From NCBI GenBank assembly GCA_023052935.1, contig CM041292.1, positions 103,297,906-103,361,905 on the forward strand: a DNA stretch of 64,000 bases, read 5' to 3'. The notes below the pieces were generated by a model that made no database searches, was not told the DNA's origin, and saw only the letters and a list, made by a program, of their open reading frames with translations. This document shows, one piece after another, positions 11,746 to 23,635 of this stretch. This stretch comes from Piezodorus guildinii. Its lineage: Eukaryota; Arthropoda; Insecta; Hemiptera; Pentatomidae. Position 1 is the stretch's first letter. The number at the start of each line of letters is the position of its first letter. The translations under genes were made by a program, and so were the position numbers.

Positions 11746-12751
11746 ACGGCGCAAATAAATAATTAATACTAACCCACTCTTTGTAAAAAAGATAATAAAG
11801 AAACAGCATTTCTAATTGTTCAAAAAACTCAATTAAAACTTTAACGATCTGGTAACCATTAAATTATATCATAATAATATTAGAAAGGTAATTACAAGCT
11901 AATGGACTTGAATGAATTAATCTTAGGTTCATTCTGAATGGCTCGAATATATTTTAGTACTGCTCATATTTGCATTCTAATTCCTTTTTTACCCTGCTTT
12001 ACATTCCTCAGGCACTTATCTTCATATTATAATAAAATTATGCTCCTATCGTTTAATCATACTTTTTTATTTTAGGGCTCATATTTCTGATTTTATTTTC
12101 TAGTTGACTTACAATCGTAAAGGTCGCAGCCTTCAAGACATTATTTTTTATTTTTTTTTTTTTTGTGAGTGGCTCTTCCTGCGGGTCAGGATGTATTATT
12201 TTATTCTAATTGATAGGAGGCCATCAACTTGTTAGCTACCGAAGAACTCGAACTATGTGGAAAAAGAAATGCGACTTCTACATATCTTCCTTGGTCGCAC
12301 TATATATCTTTGTCATTTAGGTCAGAGCCGGTCTAGTTAAAGAAATATTCCACTGGTGAATACATTTTTTTTTGTTCACATTCCTTTAGATATAGATGGG
12401 TTCGAGGTTGTTAAGTATAAAAATAGATTCTTATGTTGACCCCAATGTGAAACATTTAAAAAACTTGAAAAATGCCTGCGATAATTTAAAGAAAATTTTT
12501 TATGGCACCCATGTTTCATTTTATTTTCAATAGTCAAGGTTAGCACCAATCAAGCAACCGTGAAATCTATGTGACATTAAAGAATTCCATTTTTTTAATG
12601 TAAATCAAATAAATTTACGAATTTAATTTGATGCTTTATGTATTATATACGCTTGTTTCTATTGTACTACGTTCAACAGTTTGAGATTTAAATAGCTTTT
12701 TATTTTAACAAGAAAGTGTTGATTGGAATGAACGGAGAACTATATAGGATT

Positions 12752-13042
12752 CTTCTTCTTCCAGTGTCGCGACAGGCAATGTAGGCCCTAGGCCTCGCGG
12801 TGTAAACTCCTGCGCGTTTACACTCACGTGTCACAATGCATTGTAGTGTAGGGACATCACTTCCTTCGATTAATTTTGTGAGTGGCCACCATTTGGCTGA
12901 CGGTTCTCACATACCCGGGGCACTGTGAGTGAATACCAATTTGTTTACATCCTTATAAAAGCCCCGCCGGGACTAGGATTCGAACTCACAACCTGTAGCA
13001 TGAGAGATTAGCGCGCTAGTCACTCAGCAACGGGCTCCCCTT
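12752..13042 (-). mobile_element. SINE family 3 (tRNA-derived), 291 bp
   Basis: Read on the minus strand it begins GGGGAGCCCGTTGCTGAG. An A-box-like GACTAGCGCG and a B box GTGAGTTCGAATCC (canonical GGTTCGANTCC) follow. The unrelated body ends in a (GAA)n tail. It is flanked by a 13-bp target duplication, ACTATATAGGATT (12739-12751) and ACTATAAAGGATT (13043-13055), with one mismatch. The polymerase III promoter, simple tail and duplication together support a full-length SINE. It is unlike the other two SINE families in this window and is seen once. Confidence 0.85.
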
Positions 13043-13055
13043 ACTATAAAGGATT

Positions 13056-15407
13056 ATGTAGCTAAATTCTGACATATATTTGCTTTTCGAATAATAATAT
13101 TTGCCAAATAAAATCACGCTTTTTTTATGTTATTTTTTTGGAATTAATGTAATATTGTTGAAAGATACTAAAAAAAAAAGCCATAATTATTTTTTGTGTA
13201 TACAGTTTTAATTTAAATTACAAATAAAACTTGAACAAACGTACGCATAGGAAACGTGTCAGTAATGAAAAATTTAACCTCTAACATATCAGTAGTGCCA
13301 CTGTATGAATTATTACCTCAATGAATACGTGAATATTTAAAAATTAACAAATAAATATACGTGTTTTTATTTCGTTTTTAACACGTTTTATACTGATAAC
13401 GGTATTTAAAAACAAAACAAAATATTTATTCGATATTTTAAAAACGATATTTATCGGAAGTAAAAACATGGGGAGAGAAGGAAATCAAATTTAATCAAAC
13501 TTCAATTTTACAAGGATTATAAAACTTTTAATTTTGATTTTTTGTATTATATTTTTCATCATTTAGTCATTTTAGACACTATCGAGATAGAAGAAAATTT
13601 ACATAAATACATTTTACATAAATTCATGGCAAATACAGTAAAGCAGTTAAGAATTCTATTGCTAGTCCATCATGTACTTAATAATATTCGATCTATCTAG
13701 CTGTAATAGATTATTTTTAATATACTTAAGGAACAATAATAACTTTCCTTTTTAGAAAAACCATTTGATATCGATCAAATGCCATAATTTTTCTGATTCG
13801 AAAAGGTAATAAATAATGATGAACTTTGATAGAAAGTGCAATATGAGAACTTGGAAGGTCGTGCTAAATTTTGGATGCCGAGATAAATCAGGCGGTCCAG
13901 CAATAAATATTAGCATAATTTGAGAGCGCACGCGGACTACCCTAAGTGATAGCCAAGTATCGGTGAATCAGGGGAAAACAAGGAATCAAGGTCAATATAC
14001 TTCCACTGTTTTTTCCTCTTAGCGCGGTGAGGTTTCTCCTCGTTGGGAGTGATCGTTAGGGTGCGGTGTCACACAGGACTAAAACACTGGATAGCTTTTC
14101 ACTCACTTTCTAAGACATTTCAGCTTCGGCACTAAAAATATTGAAAAGTGATCGGAACTGAAACGGCGTTCGTGGGCCTTCTCCCGGCTATTACCCGAGT
14201 GTAAATTCATCTGAAAACTAGTCTGGCTCCGTGACCTTAGAGTTCCATCAGGAATGGCTTCTTCTTACTTTCACTGAGTGGAAGTGAATGATATCGTGAG
14301 CCTCTGTGGCCCATTACAGGTGGAAAATTCACTGAACGGAAATTGAATTAAATATTCCATTTCTTATTAGAATGAGCACATGTTTGGATAAAGTAAAGGA
14401 AATTGAATTTTCGATAGCTGTATGAATGAGATTGAATCCATTGTGATACACGATTCACTCTAAACAAATTTAAACATTTTCAGAATCTTGGTACAATCGA
14501 AGGGTTTCTAATTATTTAGTCAGAAAAATCTCAGAACCAATCTCCTTTCATCTCACGACTAACCACCAAAATTACAAAAAAAAATTAATAAAATTAAGCT
14601 ATAAGATATTTCTTAAATCTGCCAATCATCTATGTATGCTAATAATTTCAAATATAATTATTATGCATTAGTAAAATGTCATAATTTAAATATTTCCAGA
14701 GAAGCTTTAATTAAATTCATCGAAAACCCCATTAGTTGAAAGCATTTCTCCCTCTTCACAGATATATAATTTACAATTTTTGACGGCAAATACCTTATAG
14801 ATTGAAGGCAGTTGAATCTATTTTTTATTACACATTTTTTAGTAACCAATTCCTTCATATTACTGGATATTTTATTTGATAATAAATTTCGAAAGTTCTG
14901 TCGGAATAATACATTTTATTTATTTTTTTAATTTTCAGACTCCAAACCACTAAATTTTGGTTTTATGGAGTTCTGTTCTATTAGTTTATTCGAAATCTTA
15001 TTGAAGCATACATGTTTTTTTTTTAACATTGGCTTCGACAGAACATGTAATATTATAACTACACATACATAAAATATGGTATTAATAAACATTAGCAATA
15101 AACAAAACTTTCTTAGCTTTGATTACTTTTTATATCAAGTTCGTTCGTATATTTCTCTGGTTTTACGAAAATACTTAAGTAAAATATATCTTAAAGTTGG
15201 ATATAAGCTCTTAAAAGAATTGTTTTATTGTACGTAATTTGTACTGAAATAAATCCTAGTTAGTGAGGAATATTTTAATAAATGTGATTCAAAATTACGG
15301 AATGCTTGCGTTACGGTTCTATTTTTAGTTACTCTTTCCTAGTAGAGGCTAGTAATATTTTTTTATAATCATTATTTTATTTTTTTATTAAATATTATTA
15401 TTAAAAA
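13056..15407. other. Spacer with a GC-balanced island
   Basis: AT-rich and gene-free, except 13850-14345, which is GC-balanced, non-repetitive within the window and lacks any long ORF. See findings. Confidence 0.45.
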
Positions 15408-15640
15408 GGAGCAACGTGGTCCCAATGGATAGAGTACTAGCCTAATATTCTTCTGATGCCGGGTTCGAATCCCCGCAGTGGCAGAATAATTATTAATGTT
15501 GTTATTTCTGCCGTTGGGGTATAGATATCCTCCTGGGGTACTTCAGCCTCTATTAATTACGTACCTATACGGTGGGGAAAAACCTGGCGGTTGAGTGATT
15601 GCGGGTTAATCACCTCATTGCCGGGTGCTGGTCACTTTTT
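15408..15640 (+). mobile_element. SINE family 1 (tRNA-derived)
   Basis: Starts GGAGCAACGTGGTCC with A box TGGATAGAGTA and B box GGGTTCGAATCC, then the family body (CAGAATAATTATTAAT, GGGGAAAAACCTGGCGG). A T-rich tail runs to about 15662. The body matches the copies at 21724, 23325 and 43290, but the last ~80 bp of the longest copies is missing. Confidence 0.85.
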
Positions 15641-15662
15641 ATTTATTTATTTTTTTTTTTTT

Positions 15663-17827
15663 GTGAAGGATTAAGTGATAGATTTCGAGATAATTTATAC
15701 CTACAGCAATTGCTAAGCATCACATGACCCGAAATAAATTGAATTACACTTTTCAGTAATCTTTAAAAACACCCGACTATGATAGTCAATAACTTGAAAT
15801 AATTATTAATAAAAATAATTTCTATTATAGTTAAAACTTTTTCAGAAAAAACAACAAAAAAAAAACAGTTCATTAAAGAGTAATCAGCATACAAATATCT
15901 TGTTGAGAACTGCGAAAAAAAATTACAGTTAATGAATGTACAGTATATAATAAATTTTATATTTATATATTTACAGCAGTTAATTCCTGGAGAAAATATT
16001 TTAATGTTTGCATTTTAGTCGTTGTTAAAAATTCAATATAAATGTCTCCCTGATAATAAAAATGATAAGGAACTCCCTGAATCGAAATCTAGGCTAAAGC
16101 AAATGTTTCTATATCGCTAACAGTTAGGCCAACAGCTGAGACAGGCGTGTGCATTAGCAGCTAATCAGATAAAGGTTTTAGCCTAATAGCTTTTTAAGTC
16201 ATCAACTTCTTCCCAGCTGACCTTAAATCTTTAAATCGTGGCATCTTTTCTTATTAGGATTCTAAAAGAATGCTTTAACTTGTTTACTACCCTTTCTCTT
16301 AAATAAAAAAAAAAAAAAATATTCTGCTATAAATTGTTCTAAAATTCTTTATTAAATAGGTATGGTTGAATAAAAACAATAGCCTATAGATTATTTTCAT
16401 CGGGAACCTACTAAAATTATATGAGTAATTACCATGTAATGCTGCACATGTTAAATAAGTATCAAAATCTTTAAAAATCTGGTGTACTAATCACACGACT
16501 TCCACTTACCTCCGATTTTAAAATTGATTAAAGAATTTTCAAATACAGGTAGAGATAAAAATGAGTGAAACAATTAATTGTGCTACATATCCTTTGTATA
16601 CTGAAAATCTTATGTCTAACCAACTTATTCTGGTCTTAACTTTATCTGGAGATATTCCTAGAGGCAAAAAATAAAATTTGCCCGAATAAACAATGGCACA
16701 GCACAGAAAATAAATATGTATACTGTACTGTGCAATGGTAAATGCATTCTTCTCGTGAACTTATAAAGAGCATAAGGAGCAGTAACCTATGTGTCGATTA
16801 CTTTTGAAAATAGCAGTTTTCCTGGAGATGTAAAATTATCAGTTATTCTTCTACTTCTATCAGTAGGTATTCTGTTTTCTTTAGGGTATCCAATTTAGGA
16901 TATCGTTCTAGCTACTCTGAAATCGAAATTGCTCACAGAAATGTGCTAATGTGTAAATAATGCCCGATAAATAGTTAATTTGGAATTATGTTATCCTCCA
17001 TTAAAGGAACAAGTTTGTTAAATGCATGGGAACTTTTCTCTATTCTAGCCGATCGGAGAAAGTAATGTTATCGGTTGATTTTTTGTCAATTCAAATTCAC
17101 TTAATTTCACCCGCCTTGTAACTTTCGATCTCAGAAGTGGGTTAACAAGTCTGCTTATCTTTTATCTTCGAGACTGAAACCATGTTTACAGCCGATGAAG
17201 GAATATAAAACTTTTTTTTTTTAACGATACCTACCAGTTTTATGCCTAAGAAATTATTGTCCCAATTAGTGATTTTCTTTAACGTCCACAAACGAGCTCT
17301 TAAAATAATTACTTTTGGTTTCATCAGGCTGTAGTGAAAAACCTGATTGGGTTATTAATGTCAAAACTAATTGGTTAACTGCTAGTCCATAACCACATAA
17401 AATCTATTTCCTGGATGGAAATATGTAATATAAGATACCTTGTATATGAATATTAAATTTTGTTCTATCAACAATATGCTGTTTACCCCTCCTTGGTTCA
17501 TTAATCAAAATTAAAATGATACTTTTTATATCTAATTATTTTTCTTCTTTTGAAAAGTGTTAAGTTTTTAGTATAAATATTAAATTAATTTTAAGATAAA
17601 TTTATGTGATCGTTTACAACAGACATATTCCTGTTTAAGTCCATTTTTATTAGGGCCATCGAAAAAGAGCTATTGAGCTTGCTGACCCAATGGTAGTAGA
17701 TAATATGAAAATACCTAATTTTAAGTGATTTTCAACTCATGCGTGCTATGGCTTGTCCTATTAAGTATGTAAAAAGTAAGAAGTTCTATTGAATGAAATG
17801 AAATCGAATTCTATTACTTTTAGCATA
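15663..17827. other. Spacer, no gene seen
   Basis: AT-rich and gene-free. A short GC-balanced patch near 16080-16250 contains two CAGCTG E-boxes and a TAATCAGATAA site; its role is unknown. Confidence 0.4.
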
Positions 17828-18634
17828 TTTACTTTTGCTTACCTATATATGAAATAAATAGTAAGGAAAAGTATTGCGATCGTGAAAATTATCGCATTCC
17901 AGTTTTCAAAGGAAATAAATGTTTAGGGTCTCCTGAGTCTAAATAATCAAGTCCTGCAAAGAGGTCTGTGGGTCTGTGTGACCGTGTGTTTGTGTATGTG
18001 GTAAGTCTAGCGCCGAAACGATAAGTTCAATAAAGCTGAAAATTCATATTTTGAGAGCGTCTATGGCTGAGATGTTACAGTAACTTTTTCAAAAAAATCG
18101 GTTGACCCGAGGAGCCACTTTATACCATGCATTTTACACCTTTTTACGATTTTCTCAAAAACCGCTCTAAAAATATTTATTAAACCCAGTATATCGATGT
18201 ATAATTTATTGTGCTTTAATATCATGTAGGTCATCAGACGGCTAAATATAAAAGTTGGACGAATTTGATGATCAACAAAAGGATAAAAGAGTAAAACTAT
18301 TTTGTATGTAATTTTTGGTGTTTAAAAAACAAAACAAAAAAACACAAAGGTATACGTATAATATATCGTTGAAAACGGAAAGGTTTTAGAAAAAATATTA
18401 TATTATACACAATGTTGTTAAAGGCAATAACAAGCGCCGAATAGGAAATAAATTCATTACTGAATAACAATTTAATATTGATATATTGTTTAAACTAAAT
18501 CAAATGTTTCTAACGAAAATTAATATAAGTTTTAATAAAATCAACCTAAAATATTTTTCAAATTTAAGTATATTTAATTGTTTTTAACAGTCGAAGAAAG
18601 TGAAAGTCGGGTGTTGCCCGCACCAGATTTTTTC
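17828..18634 (+). repeat. RepA copy 1 (unclassified dispersed repeat)
   Basis: Left end resembles TTTACTTTNACTTACC, followed by AAAGTATTGCGATCGTGAAA. The interior holds CTCAAAAACCGCTCTAA and ATATCGATGTA. The right end is AAGTGAAAGTCGGGTGTTG then CCCGCACCAGATTTTTT. The same order of blocks recurs at 36547, 38407, 58437 and 61087. No ORF. The ends form an approximate inverted repeat ACTTTCACTTACC/GGTAAGTGAAAGT, so a non-autonomous DNA transposon is one possibility. Confidence 0.75.
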
Positions 18635-19838
18635 CAAATGATGGAAATTTAATTAACAGCAATAAAGTTGGTTTGTATATAAATATATTAGTTTAGGTAT
18701 ATATTTTTTTATGATAAGCTCACATATTGCCTAAAATTTGGATTTTCCCTGTTTTGTTTTTTTTAACATGTTTGATGAATATTATGTTTTTAGCCAAAAT
18801 AGATATTTTAAAAAAACATATTCCATTTTAGAAAAATTGTCGTTACATCGAAATGGGTTGAGCAATTCACCTGTGAAAAATAGGCATAATATTCCGTAAA
18901 GCATATAGGAATATTTTTCTAAAATAATTAAATATCACGAAAACATAATGACATTAACCATACGCCACCAGTATGTCATAAATTAACACACTCATCAATA
19001 TATGTCAAATAAAGAATAAAACTATTAAATGTTTAAAAACTCTCACGGATGACTCCGATCATGTTGTTATACGTTTATTTAATTATTTCTAAAGAATTTA
19101 CTTATTGTTCAAATTTCAGGAAAATCAAATATCTTCTTAGCTATTTTCTGTAAAAATCGGATTCGGAACACTTGATACATAAAAAAATTCATATGATTTA
19201 TAAGATTGGCGTATTGTACTTTCTAATAAAGTTTGTAGCTTCTGAAAATTCGAAAGTATCTAAAGATTATAAAATATTTTAGGTCTTCTTTTAAGCTGAT
19301 TCACTAAGGAAATTCCTTGTTCATGGTCCTCACGACGGAAGTTTAACTGCTTATTCATACAATACTAAATGCAAGATAATGGGTTTAAATTATCATCCAT
19401 ATTCAGTGGATCTACTATACATTGGCACGCCCCACATTCAGTAACGAATAGAATCAACATTCCTCATAGTGCAAGCACACTACATGTTTGTTTAGGTGCC
19501 CAGATGAACACACAAGTTCTAAGGTTTTCGTAACTAGGGCACAAATACACATAATGTATAATTCATTATTAAATTAATCATCATTGTAATTTAAATAATA
19601 AGAATTGTGTAGGAAGGATTTTGTGCAAAGTTATTGCTCCAATATTATACCTTAAAGATATTTTTGATAGACTTCAAACTGTGATCTTGCAAAATCTTTG
19701 TTTTACCAAGCCTATTATGGCAATGTTAGTACTAAAAATAACTCATAAAAGAATAAAGTTGGTCATAGAGAACTTTAAAAACTGTTATTCCTAGAACGCT
19801 AGTTCATCGTTTTTGCCCTTTTTGGAGCTTATGGGTTT

Positions 19839-19957
19839 TTGAAGTGAAAATTTCATCAGACACGTTATGCGATTTTCGGCAGGGGTAAAAGCTTTGATAT
19901 TGAAACCATGGTGACGTTACCAACATGCTCTAAACTGGCACATGCTCAGCGGTCTTA
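19839..19957 (+). repeat. RepC copy 1 (short dispersed repeat)
   Basis: Shares GGCAGGGGTAAAA, GTGACGTTACCAACATGCTC and CATGCTCAGCGGTCT with 35656-35776 in the same order and spacing. Noncoding; class unknown. Confidence 0.75.
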
Positions 19958-21179
19958 ACCCATTAACCCTCGAACATTATCCATATTATTTAATAAAAAT
20001 AAAACTATAGAAGGGTTGAAATTTCTGAAAATAGTAAATGCATAAAAAAAATAAATAAAAAATAAGGGTTTTTTATAGGTAGAAATAGTCAGGAGTGAGT
20101 CATGCGAAAAAAATATTTTAATGTTGCCAACGTTTTTTTTTTTCAATCAGATTCTGATATGTTGGGATCAAAAAATTAGAAAAAATGCTTTGGTAATTAG
20201 AGTTCCCTAGGAAGGGAACTCACAGTTTTGAAAAACACTCCTATCATCCCAGAGAGAATTCTTTTTCTTGATAATAGGGTAGCTGTTTGGTCAGAATATC
20301 CTAAATGAAGGGTTTGCGGCTGACACTTCTATCACGAAAACAATCAATACAACAAGTCTAGCCTGGTTGCTCCAAAAGATGTTAAATGCATCAGTTCATT
20401 TTATGTTGTTGTTTTTTTCTTGCTACATTTTATTTACCATGTATCCTATTTTCCATAAACCAAAAATAATTTATTTTTAATTATAAAATAGTAGATTTAG
20501 GAACAATTATGGTATTGTATGAATTGCAAAAAACAAACGATTTTATCTTTACGAATTTTAGTCAATGATTTTTAGGAGGGAGGTTAGGGGTGGAGAGAAT
20601 CTATCTTTCAGCGAAAGATAGAAATCATCTTCACCTCTTCATTATTAAAATATATACTATGTTTCAGCCTTCATCCTAACTTCACGATATTTTTTTAATT
20701 ATTATGTTGTTAAAACTCATCATTCACTTGTATAGTCAAAAATGTTGAAGTTCAAATCGTGATTAGCTTATTTAGTCGTGGATAGGAGAACGTAAAAATA
20801 GTCAGTTGATGGCAGTAAAAATGCAATAGGCGTTCTCCTTATAATTAGAATATGTTTTAATATTGGAAGATGAGACTTTATTTAATCCTCCTGTATACGT
20901 TCTTTTGAGAATCAATGTTTTAAGATTTTGTACTTGTACAAACATTCTCATCGTGATCACACTTTCCTTTCGACATTTAGCAAAAATACATTTTTTTTTT
21001 AGAATATTTTTAGTTTTCAATTCAACAATTTTGATATTCATTATTAAATTCTTATAATTTTACAAATTAAAACAGTAAATTATTTAGGTCTTTACCTTAA
21101 CTTAACGCCTGACATAAACATACCATCAAAATAGCTGCAGGTGATATTTGAGCAGTTACGCTTCTTAAAATATTGAATT
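19958..21179. other. Spacer, no gene seen
   Basis: AT-rich and gene-free. One small perfect hairpin lies at 20600-20622. Opposed ORFs at 20802-21057 have no family match and overlap each other, so both look fortuitous. Confidence 0.45.
20600..20622. other. Small perfect hairpin
   Basis: TCTATCTTTC, loop AGC, GAAAGATAGA. The 10-bp arms are exact, but there is no T run after them. Confidence 0.7.
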
Positions 21180-21611
21180 GATAAAGAAGTTTAGATTAAA
21201 TAAAATTCCACAGGATAACTCTAGCATTTAGGTCTTTTCAATACTATCAGTACCAGTTTTTGACAAAGTACATTATTTAGGCCTTAACCTTGACAAACGA
21301 CTGACAGGAGCATACCACCTTAAATGAAAAAAAAAAGAAGCTAAATCAACGGTATAGACTTCTTTCTATATTACTATACAAACATTAAATTATCATCGAC
21401 AAACAATGTAACAATTTACAAAGCATTAATAAAACCTATTTGAACTCATGGCATCGAGTTATGGGAAACAGTAAAAAAGTCAAATATCAAAATTACCCAA
21501 TAATCTAATGAGACACTATATATTGACCTTGACATTCCATTCATCATTGAAACTGCCACTATTCGCTACAATAATTTTCACGACTGTTTGACTATAAATT
21601 TAAATCCGCTG
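21180..21611 (+). pseudogene. Jockey-type LINE ORF2, RT C-terminal part (5' piece)
   Basis: Plus-strand translation, with several stops, gives VHYLGLNLDKRLTGAYH, then VTIYKALIKPI and THGIELW. These are the Jockey-clade blocks after the RT palm: (K)YLGxxLDxxLTWxxHI, (Y)KxLIxPxxxYGxxLWG. Later codons resemble the segment before the RNase-free C-terminus in the copy at 55300-55800. The reading frame is cut at 21611, where a DNA transposon begins, and resumes at 22786. The copy is dead. Start of homology is approximate. Confidence 0.75.
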
Positions 21612-22785
21612 CACAGTGGGCTAATTCACCAATTTAGGTGGACAAAAGTTTGGAATTTTCCAGTGCTTCACCTTTTTATTATTAGTTGGCAAGACCATTA
21701 ATACTAATATTTTCCACGATACCTAAAAACCTGTACCACTACAACCCATGTAGGGTCTTGGGCTCAGTACATATAGAGATTCGTACTGTTTCAAGGCCAA
21801 CGGCAGTGCAATGCGGTGATTAGGCCTTGATCGCGCTCAGCCGCCAGGTTTTTTCCCAATTAATTTGGGTACCCACTTTATAGAGGCTGGGTCTGCCCCA
21901 GGAGGTTCTCCATACCCTAGGGTCGCTCCCCCCCCTCCCCGACTGAATTAACAGAATAAATAATATTCCGCCACAGCCGGGATTCGAACCCAGGACCCGG
22001 AGCACAGCAGACTAGTGCTCTATCCACTAGACCACGCCGCTCCATTTCCACGATACCGTGTTTACAAATAAATAATAAATGAATGAATCATTCCTGTTCA
22101 CACAAGTGCCTAATAACCAACAGTGGGATTATTTTTATTCGATGGTCATTTATTCTGTTTAAGGTGTATTTACAGTAAAGTCTTTTTGCTTTTATGAAAC
22201 AATGGGCATTGCTAAGACAGGTAAGACATTATAATGTCAAACTCGTTATGGAATATAAATTGCATTCTCACCTGTAGAGTTGATTAAGCAATTTGTAAAT
22301 GTACGCCCTTATTTAATACCGAAAAACTATATAACCCCCACGTTACCCCAAGGATTTGTTTTACCAATCCTTCTAGTCTTTCGATATTACAAAGAATTTT
22401 GGCGATTTTTTTTCGTTTTGGGTGATACATCATTTTTTCAGACACAACACTACGAATCAAAAAATTTACAGTCTATAATTTCAAGAATGTTCTAAACTAT
22501 ATAAAATTTACCTATTAGAAAATTTTAGCATCTCCGAGTCATAATTAGATTTTTTGTATTGTTTTTCCCGTATTATGGGACTTCAAACGTAAAATATAGG
22601 GGAGTTTTATATTTTAGCAAATTAATTTAATGTATTGCCACGGTGCACTCGCTAATCGTGTCAAAAAATTAATTAGCTTTTATAATTTTTTCTTATATTT
22701 TTTTCCGTAATCTGGGACCCCAAAGGTTAAATATAGACAAGTTTCAGAATTTTGTCCACCTAAATCTGTCATATTGTCTACTGTG
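21612..22785. mobile_element. DNA transposon with imperfect TIRs, interrupted by a SINE
   Basis: The left end CACAGTGGGCTAATTCACC is followed by TTTAGGTGGACAAAA. The right end, read inverted, is CACAGTAGACAATATGAC followed by the same TTTAGGTGGACAAAA block. The ends thus form ~35-bp imperfect terminal inverted repeats. The element splits the Jockey frame. Without the SINE and one duplication it is about 840 bp, with no transposase ORF, so it is non-autonomous. The interior near 22570-22740 has two diverged direct repeats (GGGACTTCAAACGTAAAATAT and a related copy). Target duplication not resolved, superfamily open. Confidence 0.7.
21724..22044 (-). mobile_element. SINE family 1, full length, 321 bp
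   Basis: Minus-strand reading starts GGAGCGGCGTGGTCTAGTGG, with B box GGGTTCGAATCCCGG and family body. It ends near GGTACAGGTTTTTA. A perfect 13-bp target duplication TTTCCACGATACC flanks it (21711-21723 and 22045-22057). This is the cleanest SINE in the window and the best reference for family 1. The ORF at 21820-22005 lies inside it and is fortuitous. Confidence 0.95.
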
Positions 22786-23000
22786 CTCCGACTCCCGAAA
22801 TTATCCACAGCCATAAATTCTGATAATCTGCCAAGAAGACCATTGAGGCGCTGGCCAAGAGACTTGCTATACTTATGGCAATTTCTTTTTAAAATCTATT
22901 TCATAGTTGTATTGTTACAGTTTTATATCATTAGTTTGCATATTTACTTATTGCATAAGCAGATAGGAAACCTAATTTTGTTGTCAAAACTTCTATAAAT
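22786..23000 (+). pseudogene. Jockey-type LINE ORF2 C-terminus and 3' end (3' piece)
   Basis: Reads NSDNLPRRPLRRWPRDLL, matching the C-terminal signature PPRRLKRRWPRDL seen at 25749 and 55690. The codons just before it (NPL-RLPKL) continue the frame cut at 21611, so this is the other half of the same insertion target. A (TAAA)-type tail near 22996-23010 may be the element's end. Confidence 0.7.
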
Positions 23001-23324
23001 AAATAAATTAGATAACTTTGGTCTAGTAGCTTTAAGCAATGTCTTTTGTATCTATTCTTCGTGCATACGAAAAATCAATACCGGCAATAGGGCTCTGCAG
23101 GCTTTAAATCTCAGCCCATCTCGATATGATCCAATACTCAGAATTGTTGATATGTTCTTAGTGGAGAAAAAATCTCTTTCTCAATGCGTCTATATTAAGG
23201 TGAAACTCGTAAAGGTTCTTTTCTTGACTTATTGGGTAAACTTTCTGACTCCACCAATATCACTACTAGTTAAAATTAGAATTAGATAAAAATTAGATTT
23301 TATAATACTTTTTTTATTTAAATA

Positions 23325-23635
23325 GGGAGTGGCGTGGTCTAATGGATAGAGCATTAGTCTACTGTTCTACGGGTCTTAAGCTCAAATTCCGGCAGTTACA
23401 GAATATTATTTATTCTGTTAATTTAGCCGGGGAGCGACCCTAGGGTATGGAGACCATCCTGGGTCAGACCCAGCCTCTTTAAAGTGGGTACCCAAATTGG
23501 GGAAAAACCTAGCGGCTGAGCGTAACCTCGGGTTAACCATATCATTCCACAGCCCTTAGCCTAGAAACAGTACGAATCCCTATATGTACAGAGCCCAAGA
23601 ACCTTCATGGTTTGTACAGGTACAGTTTCTTGTTT
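23325..23635 (+). mobile_element. SINE family 1
   Basis: GGGAGTGGCGTGGTCTAATGG start, A box intact, B box mutated (AGCTCAAATTCC). The body and 3' end TTTGTACAGGTACAG agree with the 21724 copy. Confidence 0.9.

Noticed and set aside
15408..15480. Possible tRNA gene
   Set aside because: A and B boxes are present but no cloverleaf is apparent, and the family body follows; it is a SINE head. The same applies to the heads at 22044, 23325, 38866 and 43290.
21820..22005. 61-codon minus ORF
   Set aside because: Entirely within a SINE; encodes tRNA-like and body sequence.
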